The notes under the pieces were generated by a model. It worked only from the letters and a program-made list of their open reading frames with translations, had not been told where the DNA came from and searched no databases. Of a DNA stretch of 64,000 bases, positions 53,570-62,002 are shown in pieces. The position numbers and the translations under genes are program-made. The first letter of the stretch is position 1. Each line of letters opens with the position of its first letter. Origin of the DNA: Ulvibacterium sp. (lineage in GTDB: Bacteria > Bacteroidota > Bacteroidia > Flavobacteriales > Flavobacteriaceae); assembly GCF_028285715.1 (NCBI RefSeq), contig NZ_JANQOO010000017.1, positions 682,001 through 746,000 of the forward strand. The letters run 5' to 3'.

Positions 53570-53764
53570 ATGAAAAAAATAAAAACAACATTTATTGTTT
53601 GGATAGCTATCTACCCAGCGATAACAGCAATCTTATTGATATTTGGGGAATATCTTAACCATTTGCCCCTTTTAGTAAGAACCTTGGTTTTGACCCTTGT
53701 TCTAGTACCTACGATGGTATACTTTCTTATTCCGTTTTGGACCAAGGTTTTTTCAAAAGAATAG
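53570..53764 (+). CDS. Small two-helix membrane protein (64 aa)
   Basis: The product is MKKIKTTFIVWIAIYPAITA followed by two helices and a PFWTKVF end. It resembles, from memory, the two-helix tail that follows antibiotic-monooxygenase (ABM) domains in other bacteria, here as a separate protein. A near copy lies behind AKR2, broken by a stop codon. The true start is the ATG after the P5 -7 box. The cupin gene follows 72 bp later, probably on the same transcript. The function is unknown, perhaps membrane docking of a redox enzyme. Confidence 0.8.
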   Translation: MKKIKTTFIVWIAIYPAITAILLIFGEYLNHLPLLVRTLVLTLVLVPTMVYFLIPFWTKVFSKE

Positions 53765-53836
53765 TTTTCTAAGAACTCACCTTAAAAAGGATTTAGGCCT
53801 TACGGCCAACAACATAGTAACAATAAAAATACAATC

Positions 53837-54238
53837 ATGCCTAAAGAATCAAGAATAGAGCCCGTACACATTGCGAAAGCACAATGGATGAAGAAACAAG
53901 ATCCTCCTAAAGGTGTTCTGGAAGGTCATCCTTATGGCACTAACGTAGTCGTTATTAGATATAGCGTGGACGAAATTGGGGAAGGCCCCAACTTGCACGT
54001 GCATCCTTATGACGAAATCTTTCATATCCTTGAGGGTTCCGCAGAGTTCACCGTGGGTAAAAATAAGTTCATAGCCAACGCAGGGGATTTGGTTATCGGT
54101 CCGGCAAATATTCCCCATGCTTATAAAAATATCGGTCCTGGTCGATTGGATTCTTTTGATGTTCATTTAAACAGTGAATGGATCCAATATGATTTGCCAA
54201 GGGAAGGAGAAAACCTGAGCTCCAAAGAGTTTTCATAG
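53837..54238 (+). CDS. Cupin-domain protein
   Basis: The product has 133 residues. The metal-binding cupin motif 1 is HVHPYDEIFHILEGSAEF, and motif 2 includes GDLVIGPANIPHAYKNIG. It is a small single-domain barrel without a signal peptide, which usually binds a divalent metal and a small ligand or acts as an isomerase or dioxygenase. It is probably co-transcribed with the small membrane protein under P5. The ligand is unknown. Confidence 0.88.
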   Translation: MPKESRIEPVHIAKAQWMKKQDPPKGVLEGHPYGTNVVVIRYSVDEIGEGPNLHVHPYDEIFHILEGSAEFTVGKNKFIANAGDLVIGPANIPHAYKNIGPGRLDSFDVHLNSEWIQYDLPREGENLSSKEFS

Positions 54239-54392
54239 TTGGGCTACAAATTCTTAATTTAATGTAATATCGTTGAAAACTAGCGTTGAGCGTAGTAAGA
54301 CTGTAACGGAGTTTGATAGAAATCCGAGCATCGTTGTAAATAGATATCTAGACCTAAAAGACAAGGTTTATGATCACATTAGAACTTAAATG

Positions 54393-54980
54393 TCATATAC
54401 CTGTTTCGAATCTTACCATAGGTCGGTGTTTTGAAGTACGGTCAACTATTTGAAAGCCCGCTCTTTCAAAAGACTTGTACAATCCTATCCAGGCAAATGC
54501 ATCAGGCAGCTTCTCTTGTGTGGGAATGGTGGGATAAGCTTCAAGCGTTTCGATTCCTTCCTGTCTTGCGTAAGTTATCAAACCCTTTAGGAGGGCCACT
54601 GAAACTCCTTGTTTTCTGAATTCCTTTTTTACGAACGTACAAGGTACGGACCAAACCTTTTTATGATCAATGGGTCTGTGTACCCTAGACTTCGAAAGCC
54701 TTACAAAATCCTCCCGGGGTGATAGTGCACACCAAGCGATTGGTATGTCCTCGAAAAAAGCCAAAAGCCCTGTAGGTTTGTTTTCCCATACCAGCTTCTT
54801 CAACGCGTCCCTATTTCCGTTATTGGCTTTTCCTTCCTCGTAATCCGATTTGGTCAGCCTAAAATGCATGCACCAACAGCCTGCACATCCTCCCTTAACG
54901 CCAAAGAGTTCAACAAGTTTGCCCCAATTCTTTTGGGTCAAGGGTTCAAATCGTAATTCTGAAAGAAAATCTTTGTCCAC
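54393..54980 (-). CDS. GNAT-family acetyltransferase
   Basis: The product has 195 residues with the GNAT fold: VWSVPCTFVKKEFRKQGVSVALLKGLITYA carries the acetyl-CoA loop RKQGVS in place of R/QxxGxG/A, followed by the helix TLEAYPTIPTQ. An N-terminal Cys cluster (GGCAGCWCMHF) is a curious feature that recurs in this subfamily and may be structural. The gene is on the opposite strand to its neighbours and does not carry the double-repeat site. The substrate is unknown. Confidence 0.87.
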   Translation of the reverse strand: MDKDFLSELRFEPLTQKNWGKLVELFGVKGGCAGCWCMHFRLTKSDYEEGKANNGNRDALKKLVWENKPTGLLAFFEDIPIAWCALSPREDFVRLSKSRVHRPIDHKKVWSVPCTFVKKEFRKQGVSVALLKGLITYARQEGIETLEAYPTIPTQEKLPDAFAWIGLYKSFERAGFQIVDRTSKHRPMVRFETGI

Positions 54981-55184
54981 GTTTGATTTGTTTATCTCGT
55001 AATTAAGTCATCCCTGTCGGTTATGGCCTGCGGAAAAAGGGATCCCGATCAATTATTTAAAATTGCATCCCTGTCCTTGGTATTGGATGATTAAAGTTAG
55101 AACTTTCAAAAGACAAAAGTCTAACCTAATGCAATGTAAAACATTATCTTTTAGGTCGTTCTCTAGAGAAAAAGAATTTGAATC

Positions 55185-55748
55185 ATGGATAAACTGCGTA
55201 ATGAGTTGAAAAGACTTTCTGAAGGAACTGAAAAGGAAGTTTCGGAGATTTATGGGAATCTTACCTTAATCTCCTTGGAAAAGGATGCATTTCTCTTGAA
55301 ACAAGGTAGTTTTTGCAATCAATACTTTTTTGTGCATAAAGGTTCCGTTCGACTTTTCTATTTAAAAAATGACAAGGATTTTACGGTATGGATCGGAACC
55401 GAAGGTCAACTATTTACCGAAATGGACAGTTACCTTAACCAAACCCCTGCCTTGGTCTCCATTCAGTGCTTGGAGGATAGTCTAGTATACGTAATTTCCA
55501 AGGAGAAAAGTGAAAAACTCATCAAGGAACTTCCTGCGTACAATACGTTGCTTCGGCGTTCGGTTGAGGAAGGCTTCGCCAAAATGTCCAGAAACATTAT
55601 TTCCTTTCAAAGCGATGATGCAAGAGAACGATATCGTAGGGTCGAAAAGGAGAAGAATTGGCTCTCCGTATATCCCCTAAAATACATATCCAGTTTCATT
55701 GGAGTCACACAAAGTTCATTAAGCCGATTAAGGGCAAAAAGAGAGTGA
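55185..55748 (+). CDS. Crp/Fnr-family transcription regulator
   Basis: The product has 187 residues with a cyclic-nucleotide-binding-like beta-roll (about residues 25-115, FLLKQGSFCNQYFFVHKGSVRLFYL) and a C-terminal helix-turn-helix (YISSFIGVTQSSLSRLRAKRE). The Arg of the cAMP phosphate site is absent, and no Fnr-type Cys set is seen, so the signal is unknown. It begins about 33 bp after a TATCTTTT box and does not carry the double-repeat site, so it stands outside the putative regulon, and may regulate the two genes downstream. Confidence 0.9.
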   Translation: MDKLRNELKRLSEGTEKEVSEIYGNLTLISLEKDAFLLKQGSFCNQYFFVHKGSVRLFYLKNDKDFTVWIGTEGQLFTEMDSYLNQTPALVSIQCLEDSLVYVISKEKSEKLIKELPAYNTLLRRSVEEGFAKMSRNIISFQSDDARERYRRVEKEKNWLSVYPLKYISSFIGVTQSSLSRLRAKRE

Positions 55749-55781
55749 TTTTTTGCCATAGGGCAAAAATTTCTCGGGATT

Positions 55782-56360
55782 ATGGTCCTAAGTTTGGAGC
55801 AAACCAGCATAGAGGACATGATAGTAACCGTATTTTTATCGATTGGACTTGGGATAATCGCAGCCCTTATCTTTCTTTTTTTTACTTTACCCAAAAAAAT
55901 ACAATATATAGAAAGCATTAAGGTAAACGCTCCCTTGGAAAGGGTATTTGATGCCATCCGATATCAGAAAAGGTTAATGGCTTGGTCGGCATGGCCTTCG
56001 GAAACCAAATCTAGTTGTGCCGTACATAATGTAGATGGCCAGATAGGAGCACAAATGGTTTACATGAACCAAAAAGGCAGAAAGTTTGGCTATCAGGAAA
56101 TCACCGATTTAGTAAAAAACGAAAAGGTCAGCTTTTATCTTAAAAGTCATGTTGCGCCTTTTGAGGAGGATGTTAGGTTACACTTTATACTGAAACCCTT
56201 GGGAAAGGAATCCACTGAAATCAATCTATGGTTCTATGAGACCTTGAAGCGCCCACAGTTTCTAATTGCCTACCTTGGAGGTATTCCGAAATGGGTCCGT
56301 AAAATGCATAAAAAAGACTTAATGGGACTTAAAAATTTCGTGGAAAAGAAAGACCAATGA
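55782..56360 (+). CDS. SRPBCC-domain protein with N-terminal membrane helix
   Basis: The product has 192 residues. An N-terminal helix (FLSIGLGIIAALIFLFFTL) anchors the protein, and the START-like fold follows (YIESIKVNAPLERVFDAIRYQKRLMAWSAW). Helix-grip proteins of this class bind hydrophobic ligands or act as cyclases or dehydratases; the ligand is unknown. It lies 33 bp after the Crp/Fnr gene and overlaps the next gene by four bases, so these three genes form one unit. Confidence 0.82.
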   Translation: MVLSLEQTSIEDMIVTVFLSIGLGIIAALIFLFFTLPKKIQYIESIKVNAPLERVFDAIRYQKRLMAWSAWPSETKSSCAVHNVDGQIGAQMVYMNQKGRKFGYQEITDLVKNEKVSFYLKSHVAPFEEDVRLHFILKPLGKESTEINLWFYETLKRPQFLIAYLGGIPKWVRKMHKKDLMGLKNFVEKKDQ

Positions 56361-56836
56361 CAAAGCACCATGGACGCCAAACCATAAAGCAACTTGAAAA
56401 ACGTAAAGGGGGGTACCATTATATCCGCATCTCTTCCAGTATCATTGACAGCTTTGAAAGAAAAAGAAAGACAAGGTTAATATGCACGCTGGATAGCATG
56501 ATATCCTACAGATGTGGACTCAACCATTTGGGAGATGGCAATTATTTCATTATCATCTCAGGGAAGTACCTAAAGGAACTGGGAAAAGGATTAGGTGAAG
56601 AGGTAACTTGGAAAATAGAGGAAGATCCCGACCCATTGGGAGTGGAGATCCCCGAGGTACTTGCGGTTTTTTTGACCCAGGATACACACGCGAACGAGAT
56701 ATTCCAAAAATTGACCGATGGAAAGAAAAGGAGCCTTATATATAGCATCATTAAAATAAAGGACTTTGATTCCCAGGTACGGACCATTATTGACTTTCTT
56801 GAAGAACAATCCCGTCGTATGGGCAGTGCTAGATGA
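56357..56836 (+). CDS. YdeI/OmdA-like protein with DUF1905-like N-terminus
   Basis: The product has 159 residues. The first 95 residues (YHYIRISSSIIDSFERKRKTRLICTLDS) match the DUF1905 beta-barrel, and the C-terminal third (HANEIFQKLTDGKKRSLIYSIIKIKDFDSQVRTIIDFLEEQ) matches the OmdA/YdeI helical segment seen in bacteriocin-protection proteins. Its ATG overlaps the preceding stop codon, so it is coupled to the SRPBCC gene. The function is unknown; no envelope signal is seen. Confidence 0.8.
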   Translation: MTKHHGRQTIKQLEKRKGGYHYIRISSSIIDSFERKRKTRLICTLDSMISYRCGLNHLGDGNYFIIISGKYLKELGKGLGEEVTWKIEEDPDPLGVEIPEVLAVFLTQDTHANEIFQKLTDGKKRSLIYSIIKIKDFDSQVRTIIDFLEEQSRRMGSAR

Positions 56837-56839
56837 AGA

Positions 56840-56897
56840 ATGGTCATTCCAGCCCATAAATTGGTCACGCCTTCCGGGCCATCCTACGATACTTTTG
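56840..56897 (+). promoter_or_regulatory. Double-repeat promoter P6 (SDR2)
   Basis: ATGGTCATTC and TTGGTCACGC are 21 bp apart, and an exact TAnnTTTG (TACTTTTG) begins 29 bp after the second. The first repeat starts just past the preceding stop codon. Confidence 0.85.
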
Positions 56898-56924
56898 AAC
56901 CATACAAATTAAAACAATACAAAA

Positions 56925-57782
56925 ATGGAAACAAAAATGAATAAAAAGGTATGGTTCGTAACCGGGGCATCCACAGGTTTTGGAAAAGAGTTGGTCAATG
57001 TCATTGCAAACAATGGCGATATCGCTATAGGGACCTTCAGAAAGAAGGAGCAGGCGGAATCCTTTACTGATATTGAATCACTGAAATTCGGTGTTGTTCT
57101 GGATGTTACCGACTATAAACAGGTCAAATCTGGCATCGAGACTGCAATCCAACATTTCGGCAGGATAGACGTGCTGGTCAATAACGCTGGATATGGTTCT
57201 TTGGGAAGCTTAGAGGAGGTATCCGAAGGAGAGGTAAGAAGGCAATTTGACATCAACGTTTTTGGCCCTATTTCAATGATCAAAAATGTATTGCCTCACA
57301 TGCGCAAACGGCGAGAAGGCCATATCATCAACATTACCAGTGTGGGTGGTGTAATAGGCTTTACATCCTCCGGAATATATAATGGATCAAAATTTGCTCT
57401 TGAGGGTATTGGGCATTCCTTGGCCAAACAAGTATCCCATTTGGGCATTAAGGTAACGAACGTAGAACCTGGACCCTTTCGTACCAACTGGGCAGGAAAC
57501 TCAGCAACTTACAAGGAAACCGAAATACAGGATTACCAGGAATCCGTTGGCAGGGATATGGAATGGGTCAAGTCAATCGATGGGAGGCAAGCCGGAGATC
57601 CTGCTAAGGGAGCAAAGGCCATCTATGAGCTGGTAGATTTGAAAAATCCCCCTTTGCTATTGCCCCTGGGGGAGTATGCCTATGAAGCCATTTCTGGACA
57701 TTACAACCAATCGCTAAAAGACCTTTCCACTTATGAACCGATAGGAAGGCCAACCGATTATCCCGTAGATCAAACGGAATAG
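56925..57782 (+). CDS. Short-chain dehydrogenase/reductase 2
   Basis: The product has 285 residues. The NAD(P) motif VTGASTGFGKEL, the NNAG core (VLVNNAGYGSLG), Ser in NITSVGG and the catalytic YNGSKFALEG are all present. The C-terminal extension (YEAISGHYNQSLKDLSTYEP) is longer than in SDR1, so it belongs to the larger-subunit classical SDRs. A second ATG four codons in may be the start. It is followed by a hairpin terminator and AraC regulator 3. The substrate is unknown. Confidence 0.93.
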   Translation: METKMNKKVWFVTGASTGFGKELVNVIANNGDIAIGTFRKKEQAESFTDIESLKFGVVLDVTDYKQVKSGIETAIQHFGRIDVLVNNAGYGSLGSLEEVSEGEVRRQFDINVFGPISMIKNVLPHMRKRREGHIINITSVGGVIGFTSSGIYNGSKFALEGIGHSLAKQVSHLGIKVTNVEPGPFRTNWAGNSATYKETEIQDYQESVGRDMEWVKSIDGRQAGDPAKGAKAIYELVDLKNPPLLLPLGEYAYEAISGHYNQSLKDLSTYEPIGRPTDYPVDQTE

Positions 57783-57800
57783 AAGTTAAATCTTAAGAAA

Positions 57801-57827
57801 AAAAGCCATCCACGAGGGATGGCTTTT
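57801..57827. terminator. Hairpin terminator after SDR2
   Basis: AAAAGCCATCC and GGATGGCTTTT form an 11 bp stem with a 5 nt loop. A runs precede it and T follow it. Confidence 0.8.
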
Positions 57828-57905
57828 GCCATATATCTATTTTAAGCAAAACCGGTTATAGGAGCGCGCCACAAATTTTTACTTGTCCCGTAAATCCCTA
57901 AACCG

Positions 57906-57913
57906 TACCTTAG
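57906..57913 (+). promoter_or_regulatory. -7-like box (TACCTTAG) of AraC regulator 3
   Basis: The box begins 12 bp before a GTG start, the same distance as in AraC regulator 2. This suggests a leaderless or almost leaderless mRNA. Confidence 0.45.
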
Positions 57914-57917
57914 AAAA

Positions 57918-58817
57918 GTGATTTCTTCCCAAATACCCATACACAAAACGATTAAGGACCTCTATCTGCACTTGGGTCTTGTTATGGGAAACTCTGTGGA
58001 GACGTTCCACATAAGCAAACACGAAGAATTACGAGAGAGATTGCCCAGAAAGGTTTCGCCCTTTAGAAATAGTTTTTACGAGGTCTCTTTAGTGCTGGGA
58101 GGTTCAAGCTTATCCTATCAAATCAACCAAAAGACTTTTAAAACACCAAAGCAATATTTAGTTTTCAATGCTCCCGGGCAAGTTCATAAATGGGAGGGTA
58201 TTCAAGGCGATCTATCCGGATATGTACTGTTTTTCCATCCCAATTTTTTGGGAGAACTATTTCAAGAAAGAGCCTTGAGCGATTTTCCGTTTTTCAACAT
58301 ATACGAAGCCAACCTGTTCGCGTTGGACGAATCAAACGCCCAAAAATTCGAATTTTACTATTCGCAGATTTTCGAGAATTATATCAGTGCAGAACAGCCC
58401 CAACGAGAACTTATTAAAGCAAACCTCCAGGCAATTTTATGGCTTTGCAATAAGACTTATGAGGAACGCAATAAGAACGTAACGGAAAAAAAAGTTACGG
58501 ATGGTATAACGGCTCGTTTTCGAAAACTGGTCAACGAAAATTTCTTGGCCGTAAGTACGGTGAATGGATATGCCGAAATGCTCAATATTACACCTAATTA
58601 TCTAAGCCAGACCATACTTCAAACCGTAGGCACCAATGCCAAAAGTATCATCGACAATAGACTGTTATTGGAGGCCGATTACCTCTTAATGCATACTGAC
58701 CTAAGCAATAAGGAAATTGGTTATCGCCTAAATTTTGACGAACCCACCCACTTTAATCGATTTTTTAAAAAGCACCGAGGCACTACACCAGGCCAATTTA
58801 GAAAATCGCAGTCCTAG
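57918..58817 (+). CDS. AraC-family regulator 3
   Basis: The product has 299 residues, starting at GTG (MISSQIPIHKTIKDLYLHLG). A cupin-like sensor domain (YEVSLVLGGSSLSYQINQKTF, about residues 30-175) is followed by helix-turn-helix units TVNGYAEMLNITPNYLSQTILQTVGTNAKSII and SNKEIGYRLNFDEPTHFNRFFKKHRGTTPGQFR. It probably acts on the hydrolase-AKR2 unit directly downstream through P7. It is of the same type as the other three regulators of the region. Confidence 0.93.
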   Translation: MISSQIPIHKTIKDLYLHLGLVMGNSVETFHISKHEELRERLPRKVSPFRNSFYEVSLVLGGSSLSYQINQKTFKTPKQYLVFNAPGQVHKWEGIQGDLSGYVLFFHPNFLGELFQERALSDFPFFNIYEANLFALDESNAQKFEFYYSQIFENYISAEQPQRELIKANLQAILWLCNKTYEERNKNVTEKKVTDGITARFRKLVNENFLAVSTVNGYAEMLNITPNYLSQTILQTVGTNAKSIIDNRLLLEADYLLMHTDLSNKEIGYRLNFDEPTHFNRFFKKHRGTTPGQFRKSQS

Positions 58818-58831
58818 ACATAACCAAGAAA

Positions 58832-58889
58832 TTGGTCATCCCAAAACATTTTTTGGTTCCCTTCCAGAGAGGTTCCAGAGGTAGATTTG
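58832..58889 (+). promoter_or_regulatory. Double-repeat promoter P7 (hydrolase-AKR2)
   Basis: TTGGTCATCC and TTGGTTCCCT are 21 bp apart, and an exact TAnnTTTG (TAGATTTG) begins 29 bp after the second. Confidence 0.85.
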
Positions 58890-58921
58890 TATTGAAAATG
58901 AAATCATAAAAAAGCAATACA

Positions 58922-59950
58922 ATGAAAAATCCTATGAATCCTTTAAAAATGTTCTTAGCGACCCTCCTGTTATCGCCTTCAGGACATTCACAACAATCCA
59001 TTAACAATTTAAAATTCAAAGAAATGAAAACAGCAAAAACAACAGAAATAATATCAAGGGAAGAAATCAGCTTTCAACGTGATGGTCTAACCTTGGTTGG
59101 ACATTTGTTCAAACCCGAAGGCTTCGATGAAAAGTTACAATATCCTGCATTGATCGTACAGGGGTCGGTTTCTTCAGTAAAGGAAATGATGCCTGATAAC
59201 TATGCCCAACTACTGGTCAAAGAGGGCTTTGTGGTTTTGAATTTCGATTATGTCAGTTGGGGGGAAAGCGATGGCCTACCCCGTCAAAACGAAAGCGTAG
59301 ATGGTAAGCTTAAAGACCTTATTGCTGCAGTCACCTATTTGGAAAATCTAAGTTTTGTAGACAAAATAGGTATGGTAGGTGTGTGTACCTCGGGGGGAAA
59401 TGCCGCCTATTTGGCAGCTTCCGATAATCGCGTTGATGCCATTGCAGCCGTAGTGCCATGGATGTACGAGCCCGCTTTGGCAGAACCTTTTTGGGGAAAG
59501 GAAACCCTAGAAAAAAACCATCAACGTGCTCTGGACAATCAAAAGCTTTTCGAGGCCACGGGCGAAAATCAAAAAACACAAATCTTTACCAACACTCCGG
59601 AAGTGGAGGGCTTCAATTTAACCCCAGGGGAATACTACTTTGATAAAAACAGGGGAGGTGCTATAGAAAACTGGAAAAACGAGGTATCCTGGATTGCTTG
59701 GATCGATTGGGTGGAGAAGTTCGACCCCATTGGTCAGGCAGAAAACATCAACATCCCGACCCTGGTTTTTTCAACGGACGATGCACTGATACCAGACCAA
59801 GCGAAGAAATTTTATAGTCTGTTACGGAGCGAAAAGGAATTGGTCTGGGGTACGGGGTATCATTTCAATTACTATGATGTATATCCTGAAATGCGACAGG
59901 CCGTGGATGCCGTTGTACCCTTTATGGAAAAACATTTGAAACAAAAATAG
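58922..59950 (+). CDS. Alpha/beta hydrolase, dienelactone-hydrolase-like
   Basis: The product has 342 residues, with a possible signal sequence (MFLATLLLSPSGHSQQ) in the first 25; an internal ATG (MKTAKTTEI) would give a cytoplasmic form. The nucleophile elbow GVCTSGGNAAY has Cys where many hydrolases have Ser, like dienelactone hydrolase (GxCxG). The Asp is in STDDALIP and the His in GTGYHFNYYD. It should cleave esters or lactones, and it opens the P7 unit with AKR2. Confidence 0.85.
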   Translation: MKNPMNPLKMFLATLLLSPSGHSQQSINNLKFKEMKTAKTTEIISREEISFQRDGLTLVGHLFKPEGFDEKLQYPALIVQGSVSSVKEMMPDNYAQLLVKEGFVVLNFDYVSWGESDGLPRQNESVDGKLKDLIAAVTYLENLSFVDKIGMVGVCTSGGNAAYLAASDNRVDAIAAVVPWMYEPALAEPFWGKETLEKNHQRALDNQKLFEATGENQKTQIFTNTPEVEGFNLTPGEYYFDKNRGGAIENWKNEVSWIAWIDWVEKFDPIGQAENINIPTLVFSTDDALIPDQAKKFYSLLRSEKELVWGTGYHFNYYDVYPEMRQAVDAVVPFMEKHLKQK

Positions 59951-59965
59951 GTCAAAAAAAGATTG

Positions 59966-59993
59966 GCGGCCTCTTAATAGAGGAGGCCGCTTT
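59966..59993 (+). terminator. Weak hairpin between the hydrolase and AKR2 genes
   Basis: GCGGCCTC and GAGGCCGC form an 8 bp GC-rich stem with a 9 nt loop, followed only by TTT. It may act as an attenuator or RNA stabiliser, as AKR2 has no promoter of its own that I can see. Confidence 0.5.
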
Positions 59994-60005
59994 AAAACAA
60001 AAGCA

Positions 60006-60824
60006 ATGAAAACAAAGAACACATTTCAATTGGGGGATTTCGAAATCAACCGGATTGGTTTCGGAACCATGCGAGCTACAACAGGCCCAGGAATCTGGGG
60101 AGATACCCCGGATAAAAAAAATGCCATTCAGGTCATTCGCAAGGCCATTGAAAACGGTATCAACTTCATTGATACCGCCGATGCCTATGGGCCATATACT
60201 TCAGAATTGCTGGTCCAGAAAGCTATTGAGCCTTTTAAGGATGAGGTAATGGTAGCTACGAAGGGAGGCTTTATTAAATACCAACCTGGGGCGGTGATTC
60301 CCAATGGTCATCCGTATTATTTGCGTACGGCGCTTGAAGGAAGTTTGCGAAGATTAAAAACGGAATCCATAGATTTCTACTATTTGCATAAAGCCGATCC
60401 AAATATTCCAATTGAGGAATCAGTCGGAGCTTTGGCGACGTTTCAAAAAGAGGGCAAAATTAAGCACCTGGGAATCTCAAATGTCACCCTCCAGCAGTTT
60501 AAAAAAGCACAATCGGTAGCTAAAATTGATGCCGTACAAAATGCTTTTAGCTTTAAAGACAGACGTTCCGAAGCCCTGGTGGATCAAACGACTAAAGAAG
60601 ACATCCTTTTTGTTGCCCATACCCCGATTGCCAGGAACAATTGGGAAAACACCGATATTGAAAAAGCACAAAAAGAGGGATCCACCATTAACCAAATATC
60701 CTTAAGATGGTTGTTGGATGTTGCGCCCAATGTAATATCCATTCCCGGTACCGCCTCCGAAAGGCATTTGATGGAAAATTTGCAATCCTATACTTTAAAA
60801 TCCAGACCATATGAAGAAGCTTAA
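60006..60824 (+). CDS. Aldo-keto reductase 2
   Basis: The product (272 residues) is a paralogue of AKR1, with Asp and Tyr in FIDTADAYG, Lys in VATKGGFI and His in YYLHKAD. The GxxxR cofactor end (SIPGTASERHLMENL) is present. It follows the hydrolase by 55 bp across a weak hairpin. The start of a broken membrane-protein copy overlaps its last 14 bp. Substrate class is carbonyl compounds, by family. Confidence 0.92.
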   Translation: MKTKNTFQLGDFEINRIGFGTMRATTGPGIWGDTPDKKNAIQVIRKAIENGINFIDTADAYGPYTSELLVQKAIEPFKDEVMVATKGGFIKYQPGAVIPNGHPYYLRTALEGSLRRLKTESIDFYYLHKADPNIPIEESVGALATFQKEGKIKHLGISNVTLQQFKKAQSVAKIDAVQNAFSFKDRRSEALVDQTTKEDILFVAHTPIARNNWENTDIEKAQKEGSTINQISLRWLLDVAPNVISIPGTASERHLMENLQSYTLKSRPYEEA

Positions 60825-60993
60825 ATCCATAATTGTAATTTGGGTAGCCATATATCCGCCCGTCCCAGAAATCTTTTGTTTTTTTGGAGACTGTCCGAAT
60901 ACAATTCCAATTCTTTTTAGAACCTAGAGCTTTACAGCAGTATTCGTTTCGTTGATGGTTTATGTGCTAATCCCTTTTTGGACGAAAGTATTC
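60811..60993 (+). pseudogene. Decayed copy of the 64-residue membrane protein (in-frame TAG)
   Basis: The reading frame aligns without gaps with the intact copy at 53.6 kb: MKKLKSIIVIWVAIYPP, then ILFRT, a TAG at codon 39, and MVYVLIPFWTKVF. The stop stands where the intact copy has Leu, so one base change explains it. It begins inside the end of AKR2. It may be a true pseudogene, a site of read-through, or a sequence error. Confidence 0.75.
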
Positions 60994-61009
60994 CATATAA
61001 AATTAAATT

Positions 61010-61067
61010 TTGGTCATTTTCCCCAAGTTTTTGGTTGACACCAAAGCGCATTTTGCAGGTACCTTTA
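61010..61067 (+). promoter_or_regulatory. Double-repeat promoter P8 (TauD-like gene)
   Basis: TTGGTCATTT and TTGGTTGACA are 21 bp apart, and TACCTTTA begins 29 bp after the second. It overlaps the tail of the decayed membrane-protein frame. Confidence 0.8.
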
Positions 61068-61097
61068 TGGCATTAAAAACCTAGTAAAAGGTCAGTT

Positions 61098-61916
61098 ATG
61101 GAAACTTTACAAAGCAAAGAACTTAAGTTACAGAAGATTACCCCAAACTTGGGTGTAACCATCTTGGATATTGATCCCAATGCGGCTATGGACCATAAGA
61201 CCGCAAAGGAAATCGACATGCTCATTAATACACACCACTTGGTATTGATGAAGAGTGATAAGCCCATTGAAAGGGAAGCACAAGTGAATTTAACCAAGCA
61301 ATTGGGAGAGCCTTGGCGTTACGATTACATTCCTGGCCAGTATAAGGACTATCCCGAAATCTTTAAGGTAACGAATCAAAAAGGAAATGGGTTTACCAAC
61401 GCGGGTCAAGTCTGGCATTCAGATGGCTCAATTTACAATAAACGCATGCACCTCAGCATTTTTTCAATAGATAAAATACCCATTGACGGCGCATCGACCT
61501 ATTTTTCAAATCTTAATTATGCCTATGAAAGATTACCTGATACTATGAAACAAAGACTATCGACGCTTGAAGGAAATTTTGGTAAAATGTATAGATCACA
61601 CCCTGTGGTCTGGAAGCATCCCATTACACGGATAGACCTATTGCATATAAGTGAAGGATTCAAAAATGGATTTATAGATGGTGCCAATAGTAACTCATTA
61701 TCATTTGATGAGAGCCAAGAAATCCATAGATTTCTAAACAATCATATGTGGAAAGAAAACACATATTATGAACACAAGTGGAAATTAGGGGATTTGGTTA
61801 TTGCCGATAATTACGCCGTAGCCCATCTTGCCAAACCAAACTATAGCAATACGCTGAGAGTACTTCATAGAACGGCTACCAAAGGTGAGAAAAGAGCGAA
61901 GCGAGACGAAACATAA
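61098..61916 (+). CDS. TauD/TfdA-family Fe(II)/2-oxoglutarate dioxygenase
   Basis: The product has 272 residues. The iron site is WHSDGS (HxD) near residue 111 and a distal His in RVLHRTATKG, with the Arg for 2-oxoglutarate close by. DLVIADNYAVAHLA matches the conserved strand of the family. Such enzymes hydroxylate small acids, sulfonates or phenoxyacetates. It is a single-gene unit under P8. The substrate is unknown; a detoxifying hydroxylation would fit the neighbourhood. Confidence 0.9.
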   Translation: METLQSKELKLQKITPNLGVTILDIDPNAAMDHKTAKEIDMLINTHHLVLMKSDKPIEREAQVNLTKQLGEPWRYDYIPGQYKDYPEIFKVTNQKGNGFTNAGQVWHSDGSIYNKRMHLSIFSIDKIPIDGASTYFSNLNYAYERLPDTMKQRLSTLEGNFGKMYRSHPVVWKHPITRIDLLHISEGFKNGFIDGANSNSLSFDESQEIHRFLNNHMWKENTYYEHKWKLGDLVIADNYAVAHLAKPNYSNTLRVLHRTATKGEKRAKRDET

Positions 61917-61920
61917 GGTT

Positions 61921-61978
61921 TTGGTCATTTTAACATGAAGAAAGGTCGTCATAAACCTGTTTTTCCAATCTACTTTCA
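61921..61978 (+). promoter_or_regulatory. Double-repeat promoter P9 (NADP reductase)
   Basis: TTGGTCATTT and AAGGTCGTCA are 21 bp apart, and TACTTTCA begins 29 bp after the second. Repeat 1 lies just after the TauD-like stop codon. Confidence 0.75.
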
Positions 61979-62002
61979 CAGTATAATTTAAACAACAGTA
62001 TT

